64,000 bases of DNA from Herpetosiphon geysericola (GCF_001306135.1 NZ_LGKP01000035.1:549732-613731), one strand, 5' to 3'; counted from the first letter of the stretch, positions 25,657 to 34,566 are shown. Numbers and translations are program-made. Notes: generated from the sequence alone by a model not told the origin.

Positions 25657-27846
25657 ATGCAACGCATTGGGTTTCCAACCTTCACCACACCATTGATTGG
25701 CCGCGATGCAGATGTTGCAGCGCTTGTGAATCGTTTGCGGCAATCGCCAACTCGGTTTACTACCTTGTTAGGCCCAAGCGGCACTGGCAAAACTCGTCTA
25801 AGTATTCAGATTGCCGATCGTTTGTATGCTGAGTTTCGCGATGGCGTGGCCTTTATTTCGCTTGCTACCCTCGATGACCCTGATTTGGTGATTCCGACGA
25901 TTGCCCGCAGTTTTGGCTTGGCTGAGCGCGGCAGTTTGCGCTACGAAGAAGCCTTGGTGCAATTTTTGCGCGATCGCCAATGCTTAATTGTGCTCGACAA
26001 TATGGAGCGGGTGATCGACGCAGCGCCGCATGTGATTGGCTTGCTGAGCCAAACTGAGCAGGTGCGGGTGCTGGTTACTAGCCAAAAAGCTGCCAACGAT
26101 CCTCAGGAGGAAGTTATTCCGATTCCTCCATTGGCGATTCCGCTTGGCAATGGGTCGGTACAAATTGAAACCATCAGTATGAGTCCAGCAGTAGCCTTGT
26201 TTTTGGATCGGATTCGGCGCGGGCGACCAGAATTTATGCTCGATCAAGCCAATGCCTTACATATCGTCGAGATTTGTCGGCGCTTGCGCGGTTTGCCCTT
26301 GGCCATAGAGCTGGTTGCTGCCCATAGCGATACGCTTAGGCCCGCCGATTTGCTGCTGTTGTTGCGCAATTATCTGCCTGCTGAGCAAAATGTGGGTGCC
26401 GCGCCAGCCCCCGAGCAAGTGCTACACCCAGTGCTGGATTGGTGCATTTCCTATAGTGTTCCGGCAATTCGCTGGCTGTTGCCGCGTTTGGGGGTGTTTC
26501 AGGGCGAATGGACGCTAAGCCAAGTGCAATTATTGGCCAGCGAAGCGCCCAATACGATTGATCTTGCCAAAACCTTGGATGCAATGGTTGCCAAAGGGCT
26601 ATTGCTGAACAATGCAGCCTCGGATGAACCAACCTATACCATGCTCGATACGATTCGCCAATATGCTGCGCGCCAACTCAAACGCAACGCCCAGCTTGAT
26701 GCTGCCTGCCACGCTGCCCATGCCAAGGCGTTTCAACAATTGGCGTTGGATATTGATGCGGGCATTCGCCAAGGCCAAGGTATGGTGTGGAGCAAACGCC
26801 TGAATCAAGCAATGCCCAATATTCGCAGCGCCTTGCAATGGCTCTATCAACAACAACGCTATAGCGATATTGCCCGCTTTATTGCGAGCATGGTGCTGCC
26901 GCTCTTTCAACAAGGTTATATCCGCGAAGGATTAAGCTGGATTGCGCGGGTTGGGGCGCATGCTGCTAGCTTCGAGCCGCAAATCCAGCTGCATTTTGGC
27001 TATGCCAATGGCCTGCTGTCGTATGCAATTAGCGATTATCCTTCGGCATTACAAGCCTATGGCCAGGCGCTACCCCACGCCAAAATGCTCAACGATTTGG
27101 ATTATCAAGCCCGTTTGTTGAACAATCAGGGCATGATTTACGCCGAACAAGCCAATTATGCAGCGGCGCGCGAGGTTTATGAGGCCGCATTGGCGATTCG
27201 CCAGCAACAAGCTAATCTCTGGGGCGAAGCAATTATTTTGAACAATCTTGGCTCGGTCGCGCAATTCCAAGGTGATCACCACGCTGGCCGCGATTATTTT
27301 CAAGCCAGTTTGGCAATTTACCAACAGCTCGGCGACCAAATGAGCCAAGCTGTATCGTTTCAAAATATTGCCACGACCCAACTGAATATCGATGAATATG
27401 CAGAAGCCGAGCAATTGTTTCGTGAGAGCATCGCCATTCATCGCCAAAGCGAAGAATCGCCGCCGTTGATTATGGCCTTGTATGGCTTGGGCTTGGCCTT
27501 GTTGCGGCAATCAAGCAGCAACCGCAGCGAAGCAGGCGATGTGTTGCACGAGGCTGTGGCGATGGCGGCGCGTTTGAATGTGCAACGTTCGTTGGCAATT
27601 GCTTTCGAGGGCTTTGCAGAATGGCTTGCACCGATAAACCCGCACCATGCAGCCTATTTGGTTGGTGGTGCAGCAAGCTTGCGCCAAGCCTGCGATGTTG
27701 GCTATTCGAGCGTGAGTTTGCGCGACGTGGCAAATCTGCGCGAGCAACTTGACCACAGTTTGGGCCAAACTGAGCGCCTAGCAGCAGAAGCAACGGGCGA
27801 AGCGCTGAGCCAAGCAGAGCTATTGATGCTCGTTTCTCAAGGCTGA
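25657..27846 (+). CDS. NB-ARC-type STAND ATPase with TPR repeats
   Basis: This 729-residue protein starts at the ATG at 25657 behind GGGAGA. Walker A GPSGTGKT lies at 39-46, followed by QCLIVLDNMERVID (Walker B) and the winged-helix region typical of AfsR/NB-ARC proteins (RLRGLPLAIELVAAH). From about 440 there are TPR repeats, for example LLNNQGMIYAEQANYAAAREVYEAAL-like units. Unlike AfsR or LuxR-type relatives it has no DNA-binding or kinase domain at either end. It may be a signal-transducing ATPase whose output is by protein contact. Gene end overlaps the convergent marR gene by 10 bp. Confidence 0.85.
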   Translation: MQRIGFPTFTTPLIGRDADVAALVNRLRQSPTRFTTLLGPSGTGKTRLSIQIADRLYAEFRDGVAFISLATLDDPDLVIPTIARSFGLAERGSLRYEEALVQFLRDRQCLIVLDNMERVIDAAPHVIGLLSQTEQVRVLVTSQKAANDPQEEVIPIPPLAIPLGNGSVQIETISMSPAVALFLDRIRRGRPEFMLDQANALHIVEICRRLRGLPLAIELVAAHSDTLRPADLLLLLRNYLPAEQNVGAAPAPEQVLHPVLDWCISYSVPAIRWLLPRLGVFQGEWTLSQVQLLASEAPNTIDLAKTLDAMVAKGLLLNNAASDEPTYTMLDTIRQYAARQLKRNAQLDAACHAAHAKAFQQLALDIDAGIRQGQGMVWSKRLNQAMPNIRSALQWLYQQQRYSDIARFIASMVLPLFQQGYIREGLSWIARVGAHAASFEPQIQLHFGYANGLLSYAISDYPSALQAYGQALPHAKMLNDLDYQARLLNNQGMIYAEQANYAAAREVYEAALAIRQQQANLWGEAIILNNLGSVAQFQGDHHAGRDYFQASLAIYQQLGDQMSQAVSFQNIATTQLNIDEYAEAEQLFRESIAIHRQSEESPPLIMALYGLGLALLRQSSSNRSEAGDVLHEAVAMAARLNVQRSLAIAFEGFAEWLAPINPHHAAYLVGGAASLRQACDVGYSSVSLRDVANLREQLDHSLGQTERLAAEATGEALSQAELLMLVSQG

Positions 27847-28334
27847 GCTTGCTCCAAATCCAGCAGCCATGTGCGCAGCAATTCGGCTAATTGGCTGTGT
27901 TGATCAGCGCTCAAGCTAGCGATTAATCGCCGTTCGTTAGCAAGATGGGCCTCGACTGCCTGATTAATTAAATCCAAGCCTTGGGCGGTGAGCTGCACCA
28001 ATAGGCTGCGCCGATCATGCGGATCGGGAATGCGCTCGATCAAGCCGCGAGCAGCCAAGCGATCGAGGCGGTTGGTCATTGCTCCTGATGAAAGCATCAG
28101 CGTATTGAACAAGGCGGTTGGGCTGCGCTGATAGGGCGCTCCCGACCGCCGCAAACTTGCCAGCACATCAAATTCCCCGCGTTGTAAGCCAAATTGGCTA
28201 AATACCCGCGCCAATTCGCGGCTCAAATGCTGCTCCAAGCGCGCAATCCGCCCAATCAAACCAATCGGCGTAGAATCAAGCTCCGGTCGTTCGCGCTGCC
28301 ACTCTGCAATAAAGCAATCTACTTGGTCTTGCAT
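27837..28334 (-). CDS. MarR-family transcriptional regulator (PecS-like)
   Basis: This 165-residue winged-helix regulator includes LSRELARVFSQFGLQRGEFDVLASLRR, then the recognition part FNTLMLSSGAMTNRLDRL, then the wing GLIERIPDPHDRRSLLVQLT. I take the ATG at 28334; the earlier in-frame ATG at 28364 falls inside the operator region and has no ribosome site. It is divergent from an EamA-type exporter gene, with three operator-like palindromes between them. This is the arrangement of the PecS/PecM pair, so it likely represses both genes until a ligand binds. Confidence 0.9.
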   Translation of the reverse strand: MQDQVDCFIAEWQRERPELDSTPIGLIGRIARLEQHLSRELARVFSQFGLQRGEFDVLASLRRSGAPYQRSPTALFNTLMLSSGAMTNRLDRLAARGLIERIPDPHDRRSLLVQLTAQGLDLINQAVEAHLANERRLIASLSADQHSQLAELLRTWLLDLEQAQP

Positions 28335-28340
28335 AATATA

Positions 28341-28396
28341 TCTCGATATAAAGATACTTGACATGAAGATAAATTACTTATATCTTGATGTCAAGA
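28341..28396. promoter_or_regulatory. Three MarR-type operator palindromes
   Basis: TCTTGATGTCAAGA at 28383-28396 is a perfect 6-2-6 palindrome. Related 14-mers occur at 28341-28354 (TCTCGATATAAAGA) and 28356-28369 (ACTTGACATGAAGA). They fill the space between the divergent marR and EamA genes and fit autoregulation plus exporter control. Confidence 0.65.
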
Positions 28397-28461
28397 CAAA
28401 TTTCAATACCATCAGGATAGCACAGACAAGGCACTGATGGGATTTAGCGAAGGTGGCGGCG

Positions 28462-29343
28462 ATGCAACGGCTTTGGAATATGCTCCTAACGGCGATTGCG
28501 CCAATGTTATGGGGCACGACCTATATTATTACGACCGAGTGGCTGCCAGCCAACCGACCCTTGTTGGTGGGCGTGATGCGGGCCTTGCCGATTGGCCTGA
28601 TCTTTTTGGCGTGGGGGCGACAATTGCCCAAAGGCATTTGGTGGTGGCGCTCGTTGGTGTTGGGTGCGTTGAATATTGGCTTCTTCTTCCCATTATTATT
28701 TATTGCTGCCTACCGCTTGCCTGGTGGCATCGCCGCTACCTTGGGTGCATTGCAGCCGTTTATTGTGGCATTTTGGGGCTGGATTGTGCTCAAAGAACGG
28801 GTTACTTTGCGCTTGCTGTTGATGGCAGGCTTAGGTGTTTTGGGCGTGGCGATGATGCTGATCAGCCCACAGGCCCAGCTTGATATTTGGGGCATGCTGG
28901 CGGCGTTTGGTGGCGCGATGCTCTATGGCGTGGGGATTACCCTGAATAAACATTGGGGCCGCCCAGTGCCATTGATGACCTATACCGCGTGGCAATTGGT
29001 GGTTGGTGGCTTGATGATTGTGCCGCTTGCTTTGTTGATCGAAGGCATGCCGCCAGTTTTTACGCCAACCAACTGGCTTGGTTTTGGAATCATTGGGATT
29101 GTCAATACTGGTATTGCCTATCTCTTTTGGTTTCGCGGCATCGAGCGCCTGCCAACGACCACGATGTCGTTTTTGATTTTGCTCAGCCCAGTTTCGGCGA
29201 CGATCCTCGGCTGGTTGGTGCTCGATCAACGCTTGAGTTTGCTCCAAATGCTTGGTGCGTTGGTTGTGCTGGCGAGCATTGTCTTTAGCCAAATGCCAAA
29301 TCGTAAGCCAGCTCAGCGTTTGCAGGTAGCACAGAGAAGTTGA
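28462..29343 (+). CDS. EamA/DMT-superfamily transporter (PecM-like)
   Basis: This 293-residue protein has about ten membrane helices and the duplicated EamA pattern: GTTYIITTEWLPANRPLL in the first half, and MLYGVGITLNKHWGRPVP and FWFRGIERLPTTTMSFLILLSPVSA in the second. The ATG at 28462 has AAGG 8 bases upstream. DMT transporters of this type export amino acids or small metabolites. Its divergent MarR partner points to an inducible efflux pump like PecM. Confidence 0.9.
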   Translation: MQRLWNMLLTAIAPMLWGTTYIITTEWLPANRPLLVGVMRALPIGLIFLAWGRQLPKGIWWWRSLVLGALNIGFFFPLLFIAAYRLPGGIAATLGALQPFIVAFWGWIVLKERVTLRLLLMAGLGVLGVAMMLISPQAQLDIWGMLAAFGGAMLYGVGITLNKHWGRPVPLMTYTAWQLVVGGLMIVPLALLIEGMPPVFTPTNWLGFGIIGIVNTGIAYLFWFRGIERLPTTTMSFLILLSPVSATILGWLVLDQRLSLLQMLGALVVLASIVFSQMPNRKPAQRLQVAQRS

Positions 29344-29965
29344 TCCACGAAGGACACGAAGAGCACGAAGGCTAGAAACCGCGAAGAACACGAAGAGCAC
29401 GAAGTGCGATTTTTTAGCCACAGATTTTCACAGATTGTTGGGATTATGTTCTATGCTCTCTGTTCTATGTTCTTCGTCCTTCGGTTGATCCACGAAGGAC
29501 ACGAAGAGCACGAAGGCTATAGACTTTTGGCTATCGGAGTGTTGTTTGAAATAACGATCCTTGTTCCGATAGCCCAGAGCCTACAGCCCAATGTGTCTTC
29601 ACTTCCTATGTTCTATGTTCTATGTTCTTCGGTTGCTCTGCGCCTCTGCGTTAACAGATTGATCTACGAAGTCTAGAAACCGCGAAGAACACGAAGCACA
29701 CGAAGAAATCTTTTTAGCCACGAATTGCACGAATAATAATTATTGTAGCCACAGATTTCACAGATTATTGAGATAAAGTTCTTTTGTGGGCTACAATAGT
29801 TCATCCCTCATCCTTCATCCTTTCGCAACTCTGCGCCTCTGCGTTAACGGATTGATCCACGAAGGACACGAAGGGTCACGAAGAACGATTTTTCGCCACA
29901 GATTTTCACAGATTGTTAGGATTATGTTCTATGCTCTCTGTTCTATGTTCTTAAAACCTCATATC
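29344..29965. repeat. Dense mosaic of dispersed intergenic repeats
   Basis: At least four runs of CCACGAAGGACACGAAGAGCACGAAGG-type sequence occur here. With them are several GCCACAGATTTTCACAGATT, ATGTTCTATGCTCTCTGTTCTATG and CTCTGCGCCTCTGCGTTAAC modules, and a GGCTATCGGA / TCCGATAGCC inverted pair around 29521-29577. Frames through this block are not conserved between copies and are regarded as non-coding. Confidence 0.85.
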
Positions 29966-29973
29966 CAACAATC

Positions 29974-30531
29974 CTAAATCACCCGACCCTTGGCGATGGT
30001 CTGGTCATCAGCACGCAGCACAAATTCAGTGCCGCTGGGCAAGGCTTTGATATGCTTAGCAATGCCATAGAGATCGAGGTGGCCGCGCACTGGCTGGCCG
30101 ACAGTGACCGTTTGGCCTTCTTCAAGCATCAACAGGCGTTCTTTTCCATTTAGTTTATAATTCTCACCCTCAAAGAGGGTGCCATAGGTAAAACCTAAAA
30201 ATCCTTTCAGGCTTTCTTTGGCATTAACAATTCGTCGGGCCTCAATGATTAAGTTCACTATTATCGATCCGTAACTAGTTTTAAGCGGCTGAATGTCTTG
30301 GCCCGTGGCAAGAATTGCATTGTCTGGTTGTGAAGTTGCTTGCCCATCATTTGCATAAATCTCATGAATAATCCACTCATGATGCTGATTTAGCCGCTGA
30401 TACATGGTGGTTAGTGGTTGATGCAGCATAGTTGAATTAAGGCTTGCTTCTATCGATAGATGTTTCTTCTGTCGCTTTTTAATCTGAATGAATGGAGTAT
30501 TACGTAAGACAGAGATTACGCCCTGATGCAA
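29974..30531 (-). CDS. Small protein with EF-Tu beta-barrel-like C-terminus (B)
   Basis: With the TTG at 30531 as start this is 185 residues, but the same frame stays open and looks coding up to 30630. It has no ATG, GTG or TTG there; a CTG at 30624 next to GAGCGA would make a start translationally coupled to the upstream gene (ending at 30614). The C-terminal end, GTEFVLRADDQTIAKGRVI, resembles the closing strands of the EF-Tu third domain (F-x-I-R ... G-x-V). The N-terminal half is not recognised. Function is unknown. It is the downstream partner of a second EF-Tu-barrel-like gene. Confidence 0.65.
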   Translation of the reverse strand: MHQGVISVLRNTPFIQIKKRQKKHLSIEASLNSTMLHQPLTTMYQRLNQHHEWIIHEIYANDGQATSQPDNAILATGQDIQPLKTSYGSIIVNLIIEARRIVNAKESLKGFLGFTYGTLFEGENYKLNGKERLLMLEEGQTVTVGQPVRGHLDLYGIAKHIKALPSGTEFVLRADDQTIAKGRVI

Positions 30532-30613
30532 ATCATAAGCATTTAAATGTTTGCCATAAAATAACGAGTAATATCGCGACGAATTATTAATTGGCGCTTG
30601 TAAAAACGTTACC

Positions 30614-30946
30614 TCAACCGGCAGATCGCTCTAAATTCAAAATTTGGGTTACATGGCCCGTCCCCTGATGTTTAGATCCTCGACGAATCCAAAACTTTCT
30701 GCCAACCGCCATTTCTCCCAGTTGGTAATGGGGGTTGAGAAACTCAAAGTCGGTCAGCATAGCCCCATTTGGCAGCAGCGTGCGATTGTGCTCTTTACTC
30801 AATTGAATATCCCAGCCTTGATAAGAATCGGGACTAAAATGTAATTCGCCATGAGTGAAGTATAATGCCATGGCCAACATATGCTCAGGGTCTTCGTGCT
30901 CGAAGGTAATTTCAGCCTCAACGTCATACCTACCATCCATGCTCAT
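30614..30946 (-). CDS. Stand-alone EF-Tu domain-3-like small protein (A)
   Basis: This 110-residue protein starts at the ATG at 30946 with AAGGAG 6 bases upstream. Its C-terminal part, RKFWIRRGSKHQGTGHVTQI, aligns position by position with the last strands of EF-Tu (F-x-I-R-x-G-x4-G-x-G-x-V). The N-terminus DVEAEITFEHEDPEH fits the first strand of that barrel. No GTPase domain is present, so it cannot be a translation factor by itself. Such lone barrels are known as uncharacterised proteins; a role in binding or in toxin-immunity-like interactions is conceivable but unproven. Confidence 0.72.
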   Translation of the reverse strand: MSMDGRYDVEAEITFEHEDPEHMLAMALYFTHGELHFSPDSYQGWDIQLSKEHNRTLLPNGAMLTDFEFLNPHYQLGEMAVGRKFWIRRGSKHQGTGHVTQILNLERSAG

Positions 30947-30995
30947 CTTGCTCTCCTTATGATTAAATTGGCATTATTCTAGCGTAGAAATTGGC

Positions 30996-31784
30996 TCACG
31001 AGCCAGTGCTGCCATAATTCCGCAGCCCCAACAGCCAAACTTTATAGGCAATCATGATGCAAACCAGCGCCACCAAGGGAGCCAGCCACGCCATCCAGCC
31101 AATCTCGTGGCCCAGCAAATAGCTAGCGGGATAATAGGAAGCAAAACCATATGGAACCAGCCACGTCAATAACACCCCAATCGAGCGATGATAAAACGTC
31201 AGCGGATATTGGGCAAATTCATTAGTATGAAACACTACGTTGGTTACAGCAATTGAATCCATAATCCAAAATGATGTTGCAGCAGTAATTAAATTTAGCG
31301 CAATGAAAATTATGCCACCGCTAATTACCATTAATATGATAAAGCCAATACTTGCGAGATTAATTGGCAATTGCAATTGCACCATTGCATAGCTGACTAA
31401 ACTCAAGCCAACAATAAAATCGCCAATTGCATCATGGCAAATTCGATCGGCTAATAAATGGAATAATGGATTAATTGGCCGCACCAAAAAGCGATCAAAT
31501 TGGCCTGGCCGAATATAATCACGGCCAACCACCCAAAGATTATCAGCAAAAAGATGATTAATTCCTTTCGATAAGGTCAACAAGCCATAAATTAATAAAA
31601 TTTGCTCGAATGTCCAGCCTTGAATGCTTGGAACTTGACGTAAAACTGCCCACAAGGCGACAAGGCTCGCTCCTTGAAAGAGCACGGTTGAAATCGAACC
31701 AATGAAAAAATTAAGCCGATATTCCATCAAAATTTTGAAACGCTGGATGACAAAATACCAATAAAGTTTTAGATAGCGGAGCAT
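30996..31784 (-). CDS. ABC-2 type permease (COG3694-like)
   Basis: This 262-residue protein has six membrane helices. It carries family stretches RFKILMEYRLNFFIGSI at the start and VVGRDYIRPGQFDRFLVRPINPLFH in the middle, typical of the DUF990/COG3694 exporter permeases. Its ribosome site lies in the last codons of the preceding permease gene. It should form the membrane part of an exporter with the gene at 31787 and the ATPase at 32592. Substrate is unknown. Confidence 0.88.
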   Translation of the reverse strand: MLRYLKLYWYFVIQRFKILMEYRLNFFIGSISTVLFQGASLVALWAVLRQVPSIQGWTFEQILLIYGLLTLSKGINHLFADNLWVVGRDYIRPGQFDRFLVRPINPLFHLLADRICHDAIGDFIVGLSLVSYAMVQLQLPINLASIGFIILMVISGGIIFIALNLITAATSFWIMDSIAVTNVVFHTNEFAQYPLTFYHRSIGVLLTWLVPYGFASYYPASYLLGHEIGWMAWLAPLVALVCIMIAYKVWLLGLRNYGSTGS

Positions 31785-31786
31785 TA

Positions 31787-32614
31787 TTATCCACCTTGTA
31801 CGGTTATTTTGCGCACACTGAAATTAAACATCAAGCGCGAGAGCATAAACATCACGCCAAGCCAAACCAATTGTTGCAACCAAATGCTATCAAGCTCACT
31901 TAATGGAGTCATGCCGCTTAATATCGATACAGGCACCGAAACACTTTGGGCAAATGGCAGCCATTTGGCAATCGTTTGCAATTCTGTTGGTAGCATAGTT
32001 AATGGCAAAAGCACGCCACTAAATAGCAGTAGTACTGAACCACGCACCACTTGTAAGCCCCAAACCTCGGTCGAATAAAAAGCAATGCAGCCAAATATCC
32101 AATCGAAGCAAAACAAAATACTACAACCAAGCAATAATGAAATAAGAAAGCTGAGCCAAACCAAGGGATCAGTTGGTAAGCTAATCTTAAATACAAATAG
32201 CGCAAGGCTACCAACTACAATTAATTGTTGCGCTAATGATATAAATGTGCGGGTTAGATGGCCAATGTAAATTCGTTCTTGAAAATCGACAGGCCGCAAT
32301 AATTCGCTTGAGATTGTGCCTTCGCGAATCCAATAGCCAAATTCTTGGGTATAGCCCCATTGCACCAACGGCATAACAATACGTGCCAAGATGATATAGG
32401 TTAGGGTTTGTTGCATATTCAATCCGGCGATTGTGTCACGTTCGCTGTAGAGTGCTTTCCAAAATGAAATATAGGCAATTGTGAGCAACACATGCGCACC
32501 AATTTGCGACCAAAACCAAAAATTATAGGCTAGCACTTCTTTAATATTGATGCCAACCACACTGCGATAAATACGCAGCCGATAATAGAGTTTATCCACG
32601 AGCGCCAACCTCAT
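31787..32614 (-). CDS. ABC-2 type permease (COG4587-like)
   Basis: This 275-residue protein has six helices. The opening RLRIYRSVVGINIKEVLAYNFWFW and later QWGYTQEFGYWIREGTISSELLRPVDF match the second permease family of DUF990-type exporters. Its start overlaps the ATPase gene by 23 bp. It likely pairs with the neighbouring permease as a heterodimer. Confidence 0.87.
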   Translation of the reverse strand: MRLALVDKLYYRLRIYRSVVGINIKEVLAYNFWFWSQIGAHVLLTIAYISFWKALYSERDTIAGLNMQQTLTYIILARIVMPLVQWGYTQEFGYWIREGTISSELLRPVDFQERIYIGHLTRTFISLAQQLIVVGSLALFVFKISLPTDPLVWLSFLISLLLGCSILFCFDWIFGCIAFYSTEVWGLQVVRGSVLLLFSGVLLPLTMLPTELQTIAKWLPFAQSVSVPVSILSGMTPLSELDSIWLQQLVWLGVMFMLSRLMFNFSVRKITVQGG

Positions 32615-33605
32615 TATAGGCAGTCGGATTCTGATATAAATGTTTGATAATACTCTCTAAATCTGGCTCATTGAGCGTAAAATCGGCGACATCAAGCTGC
32701 TGCATCACAGCGTTTGCCACTTGGCTGGCGCTAATTTGGCTGCGATCAAAGCGTACTTCTAGGCTGAATTCGCTTAAATTCAGTTGTTCACAGGCTGGTG
32801 GCAAATTCACGCTCGTCATTGGTTGATTGGTTTCAAAGGTAATGGTGCGAAATTTGCCAAATTGCTGTTTAATCGCGTTCAATGGGCCGTCGTAGACTTT
32901 GCTACCGTTGTCGATAATAATCACCCGCGAACAAAGCTGCTCAATATCACCTAAATCGTGAGTTGTGAGCATCACGGTTGTATTGTGGGTTTGGTTGTAA
33001 TCTTTGATAAATTCGCGAATGCGCTGCTTCACCATCACATCGAGGCCAATCGTTGGCTCATCGAGATAAACAACTTTGGGTTCGTGGATGAAGGTGGCGG
33101 CTAATTCAGCGCGCATCTTCTGGCCCAGCGACATCGAGCGAATTGGCGTTTTTAATATTTCATCAAGCTCTAAAACCTCAGCAAAATGGCTAAGCAATTG
33201 TTTGTAGCGGCTTGGCTCAACTTCATAAATATTGGCAACCAAATTGAGCGATTCGATCAGCGCCAAATCCCACCATAACTGGCTACGCTGACCAAACACG
33301 ACGCCGATATTGCGCGCATTAGCCACCCGCTCGCGTTGTGGATCGTGGCCCAAAACCGCAATTGAGCCAGTCGTTGGGTAGAGAATGCCAGTTAACATTT
33401 TGATTGTGGTCGATTTGCCAGCCCCATTGACCCCGATATAGCCAACAATTTCGCCTGCATCAATTTGAAAACTCAAATCATGAACGGCGACTTTTTCGCG
33501 ATATTGTGGCCGAAAGAGGGCCTTAACTGCGCCTTTGACCCCGTTTTCTTTTTCAATAGTGCGATAGGTTTTGCCTAAATTACGAACATCAATAATCGGC
33601 ACCAT
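32592..33605 (-). CDS. ABC exporter ATPase (COG4586-like)
   Basis: This 337-residue ABC ATPase begins MVPIIDVRNLGKTY; the ATG at 33605 has GAGGAGG just upstream (the longer frame to 33620 lacks a site). Walker A is GVNGAGKSTTIKML, signature MSLGQKMRAELAA, Walker B VVYLDEPTIGLD. A C-terminal extension of about 90 residues, with a beta-alpha-beta look, follows the ATPase core, as in DrrA/COG4586 proteins. First gene of the three-gene exporter operon (ATPase, permease, permease). Confidence 0.93.
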   Translation of the reverse strand: MVPIIDVRNLGKTYRTIEKENGVKGAVKALFRPQYREKVAVHDLSFQIDAGEIVGYIGVNGAGKSTTIKMLTGILYPTTGSIAVLGHDPQRERVANARNIGVVFGQRSQLWWDLALIESLNLVANIYEVEPSRYKQLLSHFAEVLELDEILKTPIRSMSLGQKMRAELAATFIHEPKVVYLDEPTIGLDVMVKQRIREFIKDYNQTHNTTVMLTTHDLGDIEQLCSRVIIIDNGSKVYDGPLNAIKQQFGKFRTITFETNQPMTSVNLPPACEQLNLSEFSLEVRFDRSQISASQVANAVMQQLDVADFTLNEPDLESIIKHLYQNPTAYNEVGARG

Positions 33606-33775
33606 GGCCTCCTCTAGCATGGATTGGGTGGGTGAGTACGGTTCAGTTTAAGCCGCTGGCCACAAAAGCTAGCCCATCGCATGATGGAGTGCTCCTCAGT
33701 CGCAAGGCGGATTCTTTGCACGCAACTTGCAATAGCCTGCTGTGAAGATTGTGAACTGAACGAAGGAGCAGAATC

Positions 33776-34558
33776 ATGCATTTGAATGATACGGTGGCTT
33801 TGGTGACGGGTGCAGGTTCGGGGATTGGCAAAGCAGCAGCCTTGCATTTGGCGGCGCATGGTGCCAAAGTGGCCGCCCTTGGCCGCACCGAAGATGAGCT
33901 AAACCAAACGGTTGAAGCGATTAAAAAGGCTGGCGGCGAAGCCTTAGGCATAGTTGCCGATATTAGCGACCCTGATGAGATGCAAAAAGCCGTTGATCAA
34001 ACGCTCAAACAATGGGGCAAGCTGAATTGTGTTTTTGCCAACGCGGGAATTAACGGCGTGTGGGCACCAATTGAGGAATTAAAGCTCGAAGAGTGGCAAA
34101 AAACCTTAGATATTAATTTAACTGGCACCTTCTTGACGATTCAAAAAAGTGTTCCAGCGCTCAAAAAACAGGGCGGCTCGATTATTGTTACCTCGTCGAT
34201 CAACGGCACGCGCACCTTTAGCAATGCTGGGGCAACCGCCTATTCGACGACCAAAGCAGGCCAAGTTGCTATGAGCAAAATGTTGGCCTTGGAGCTTGGC
34301 CAATTCAACATTCGAGTGAATGTGATTTGCCCTGGCGCAATCGAAACCAGCATCGAGGAAAGCACCGAAAAACGCTCAATTGAACGGGTGCAAGTGCCCG
34401 CCGAGTTTCCAGAGGGCGATATTCCTTTGACCCACGGCAAGCCTGGCACGTCCGAGCAAGTTGCCCAGTTGGTCGGCTTTTTGGCCTCCGAAGCCTCAAG
34501 CCATATCACTGGCACCGAAATCTGGATCGACGGAGGTCAATCGCTCTTGCGTGGCTAG
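33776..34558 (+). CDS. SDR-family oxidoreductase
   Basis: This 260-residue short-chain dehydrogenase has the dinucleotide motif TGAGSGIG at 11-18, FANAGING near 87-94, and the catalytic Ser 140/141, Tyr156 and Lys160 (AYSTTK). GAAGGAG precedes the ATG by 8 bases. NAD(P) dependence is expected. The GRT after the second strand (LGRTEDE) suggests NADP preference, which is weak evidence. Substrate is unknown. It is monocistronic with a terminator after it. Confidence 0.92.
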   Translation: MHLNDTVALVTGAGSGIGKAAALHLAAHGAKVAALGRTEDELNQTVEAIKKAGGEALGIVADISDPDEMQKAVDQTLKQWGKLNCVFANAGINGVWAPIEELKLEEWQKTLDINLTGTFLTIQKSVPALKKQGGSIIVTSSINGTRTFSNAGATAYSTTKAGQVAMSKMLALELGQFNIRVNVICPGAIETSIEESTEKRSIERVQVPAEFPEGDIPLTHGKPGTSEQVAQLVGFLASEASSHITGTEIWIDGGQSLLRG

Positions 34559-34566
34559 TTGAAGTT

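Noticed and set aside
29344..29965. Possible CRISPR array because of recurring short units
   Set aside because: Units are not separated by unique spacers of constant length, and modules occur in mixed order at many loci.
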